From NCBI RefSeq assembly GCF_013702265.1, contig NZ_CP059348.1, forward strand, positions 2,046,001-2,110,000: a stretch of 64,000 nucleotides of DNA, read 5' to 3'. The stretch comes from Providencia rettgeri. Its GTDB lineage: Bacteria; Pseudomonadota; Gammaproteobacteria; Enterobacterales; Enterobacteriaceae. The position numbers and the translations under genes are program-made. Shown here piece after piece: positions 63,852 to 64,000 of this stretch; the first letter of the stretch is position 1; each line of letters starts with the position of its first letter. Below the pieces are notes generated by a model. That model did no database searches. It was not told the DNA's origin and saw only the letters and a list, made by a program, of their open reading frames with translations.

Positions 63852-63881
63852 CAGTGTGGTGGTAAATACATCACCACACTG
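63852..63881 (+). other. Strong hairpin between the MoxR gene and the next gene
   Basis: CAGTGTGGTG (63852-63861) pairs perfectly with CACCACACTG (63872-63881); two more inner pairs (one G-T) close the loop. It begins 12 bases after the MoxR stop, has no T tract, and lies within the probable operon, so it is more like an mRNA-processing or stability element than a terminator. Confidence 0.7.
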
Positions 63882-63902
63882 TCCCTATGAGAGACATCAT
63901 CG

Positions 63903-64000
63903 GTGAGTTTATCAAACATCACATTGCCAGAACGGCTACAGCAGGCGCTTGAACAGTGGAAAACACTGGGGGAGCAACAGCTCTATTTTGCCCCCGTTCG
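63903..64000 (+). CDS. Start of a third gene of the DUF4132-MoxR locus, cut by the window end
   Basis: From GTG at 63903 the frame stays open to the window end (32 complete codons), giving a product that begins with VSLSNITLPERLQQAL. GAGAG lies nine bases upstream. By analogy with E. coli yehL-yehM-yehP, this could be YehM or a von Willebrand factor A protein, but the visible part does not allow identification. Confidence 0.55.
   Translation, partial: MSLSNITLPERLQQALEQWKTLGEQQLYFAPV

Noticed and set aside
1-64000. CRISPR arrays, tRNA or rRNA genes
   Set aside because: I saw no regularly spaced repeats, no tRNA-like cloverleaf with CCA-type end and no rRNA motifs; a tRNAscan or Infernal run could overturn this.

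Overview
The window is a chromosomal segment of a low-GC member of the Enterobacterales. Gene content (yhiI-rbbA-yhhJ, ahpCF, yebB, amn, yehS, leuE, ddlA, yqfB, dcyD, ydhP, ydeE, yqhD, yehL) is enterobacterial. The AT-rich base composition and the divergence from E. coli proteins suggest the Morganellaceae, for example Providencia; this placement is inference. Coding is dense on both strands. I saw no rRNA, tRNA, CRISPR array, transposase, integrase or prophage module.

Layout. 1-4.2 kb: the end of an HlyD-type adaptor, then rbbA and yhhJ, forming an ABC export operon. 4.2-6.7 kb: the peroxide-defence pair ahpC and ahpF behind a well-formed OxyR-type site. 6.7-12.2 kb: a small coiled-coil/membrane protein, yebB, a MocR regulator divergent from a GNAT acetyltransferase, a NADAR protein, an AEC transporter and a periplasmic lysozyme-inhibitor-like protein. 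12.6-17.2 kb: amn plus GNAT, an isolated accA homologue followed by a LysR gene, and yehS. 17.2-20.4 kb: azlCD divergent from a leuE-type exporter, and a TPR membrane protein. 20.4-30.5 kb: an RND efflux pair, a DMT exporter divergent from a MocR regulator, a Nudix hydrolase, a LysE exporter divergent from a LysR gene, and ddlA. 30.6-34.1 kb: two paralogous GNAT proteins flanking a secreted alpha/beta hydrolase, and yqfB. 34.1-43.6 kb: LysR/DMT pair, an NhaC-type transporter with dcyD, GNAT, AraC, LysR/ydhP pair, and an Ada-like protein that has lost all zinc cysteines of its N-terminal domain. 43.7-50.6 kb: an unreported-looking 37-residue ORF, a third MocR regulator, ydeE, an XRE/DHA2-MFS pair and yqhD. 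50.8-53.0 kb: a TetR gene, a four-cluster ferredoxin-like protein and a ClbS-type colibactin-resistance homologue starting right at the ferredoxin stop codon. 53.1-58.6 kb: alpha/beta hydrolase, MFS/LysR pair, and an operon of RidA, hydroxyaspartate/threonine dehydratase and a DauR-type regulator. 58.9-64.0 kb: a 1244-residue DUF4132 protein, a MoxR-type AAA ATPase and the start of a third gene, cut by the window end.

The main theme is small regulator-transporter pairs (MocR, LysR and XRE regulators divergent from DMT, LysE and MFS exporters), often with a dyad in the shared intergenic region. The loci most worth a second look are the cysteine-less Ada, the ferredoxin-ClbS couplet under a TetR gene, the stand-alone accA homologue, the small ORF at 43737-43850 and the DUF4132-MoxR locus at the right edge. 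All assignments come from reading the sequence and recalled family features; no search was run.
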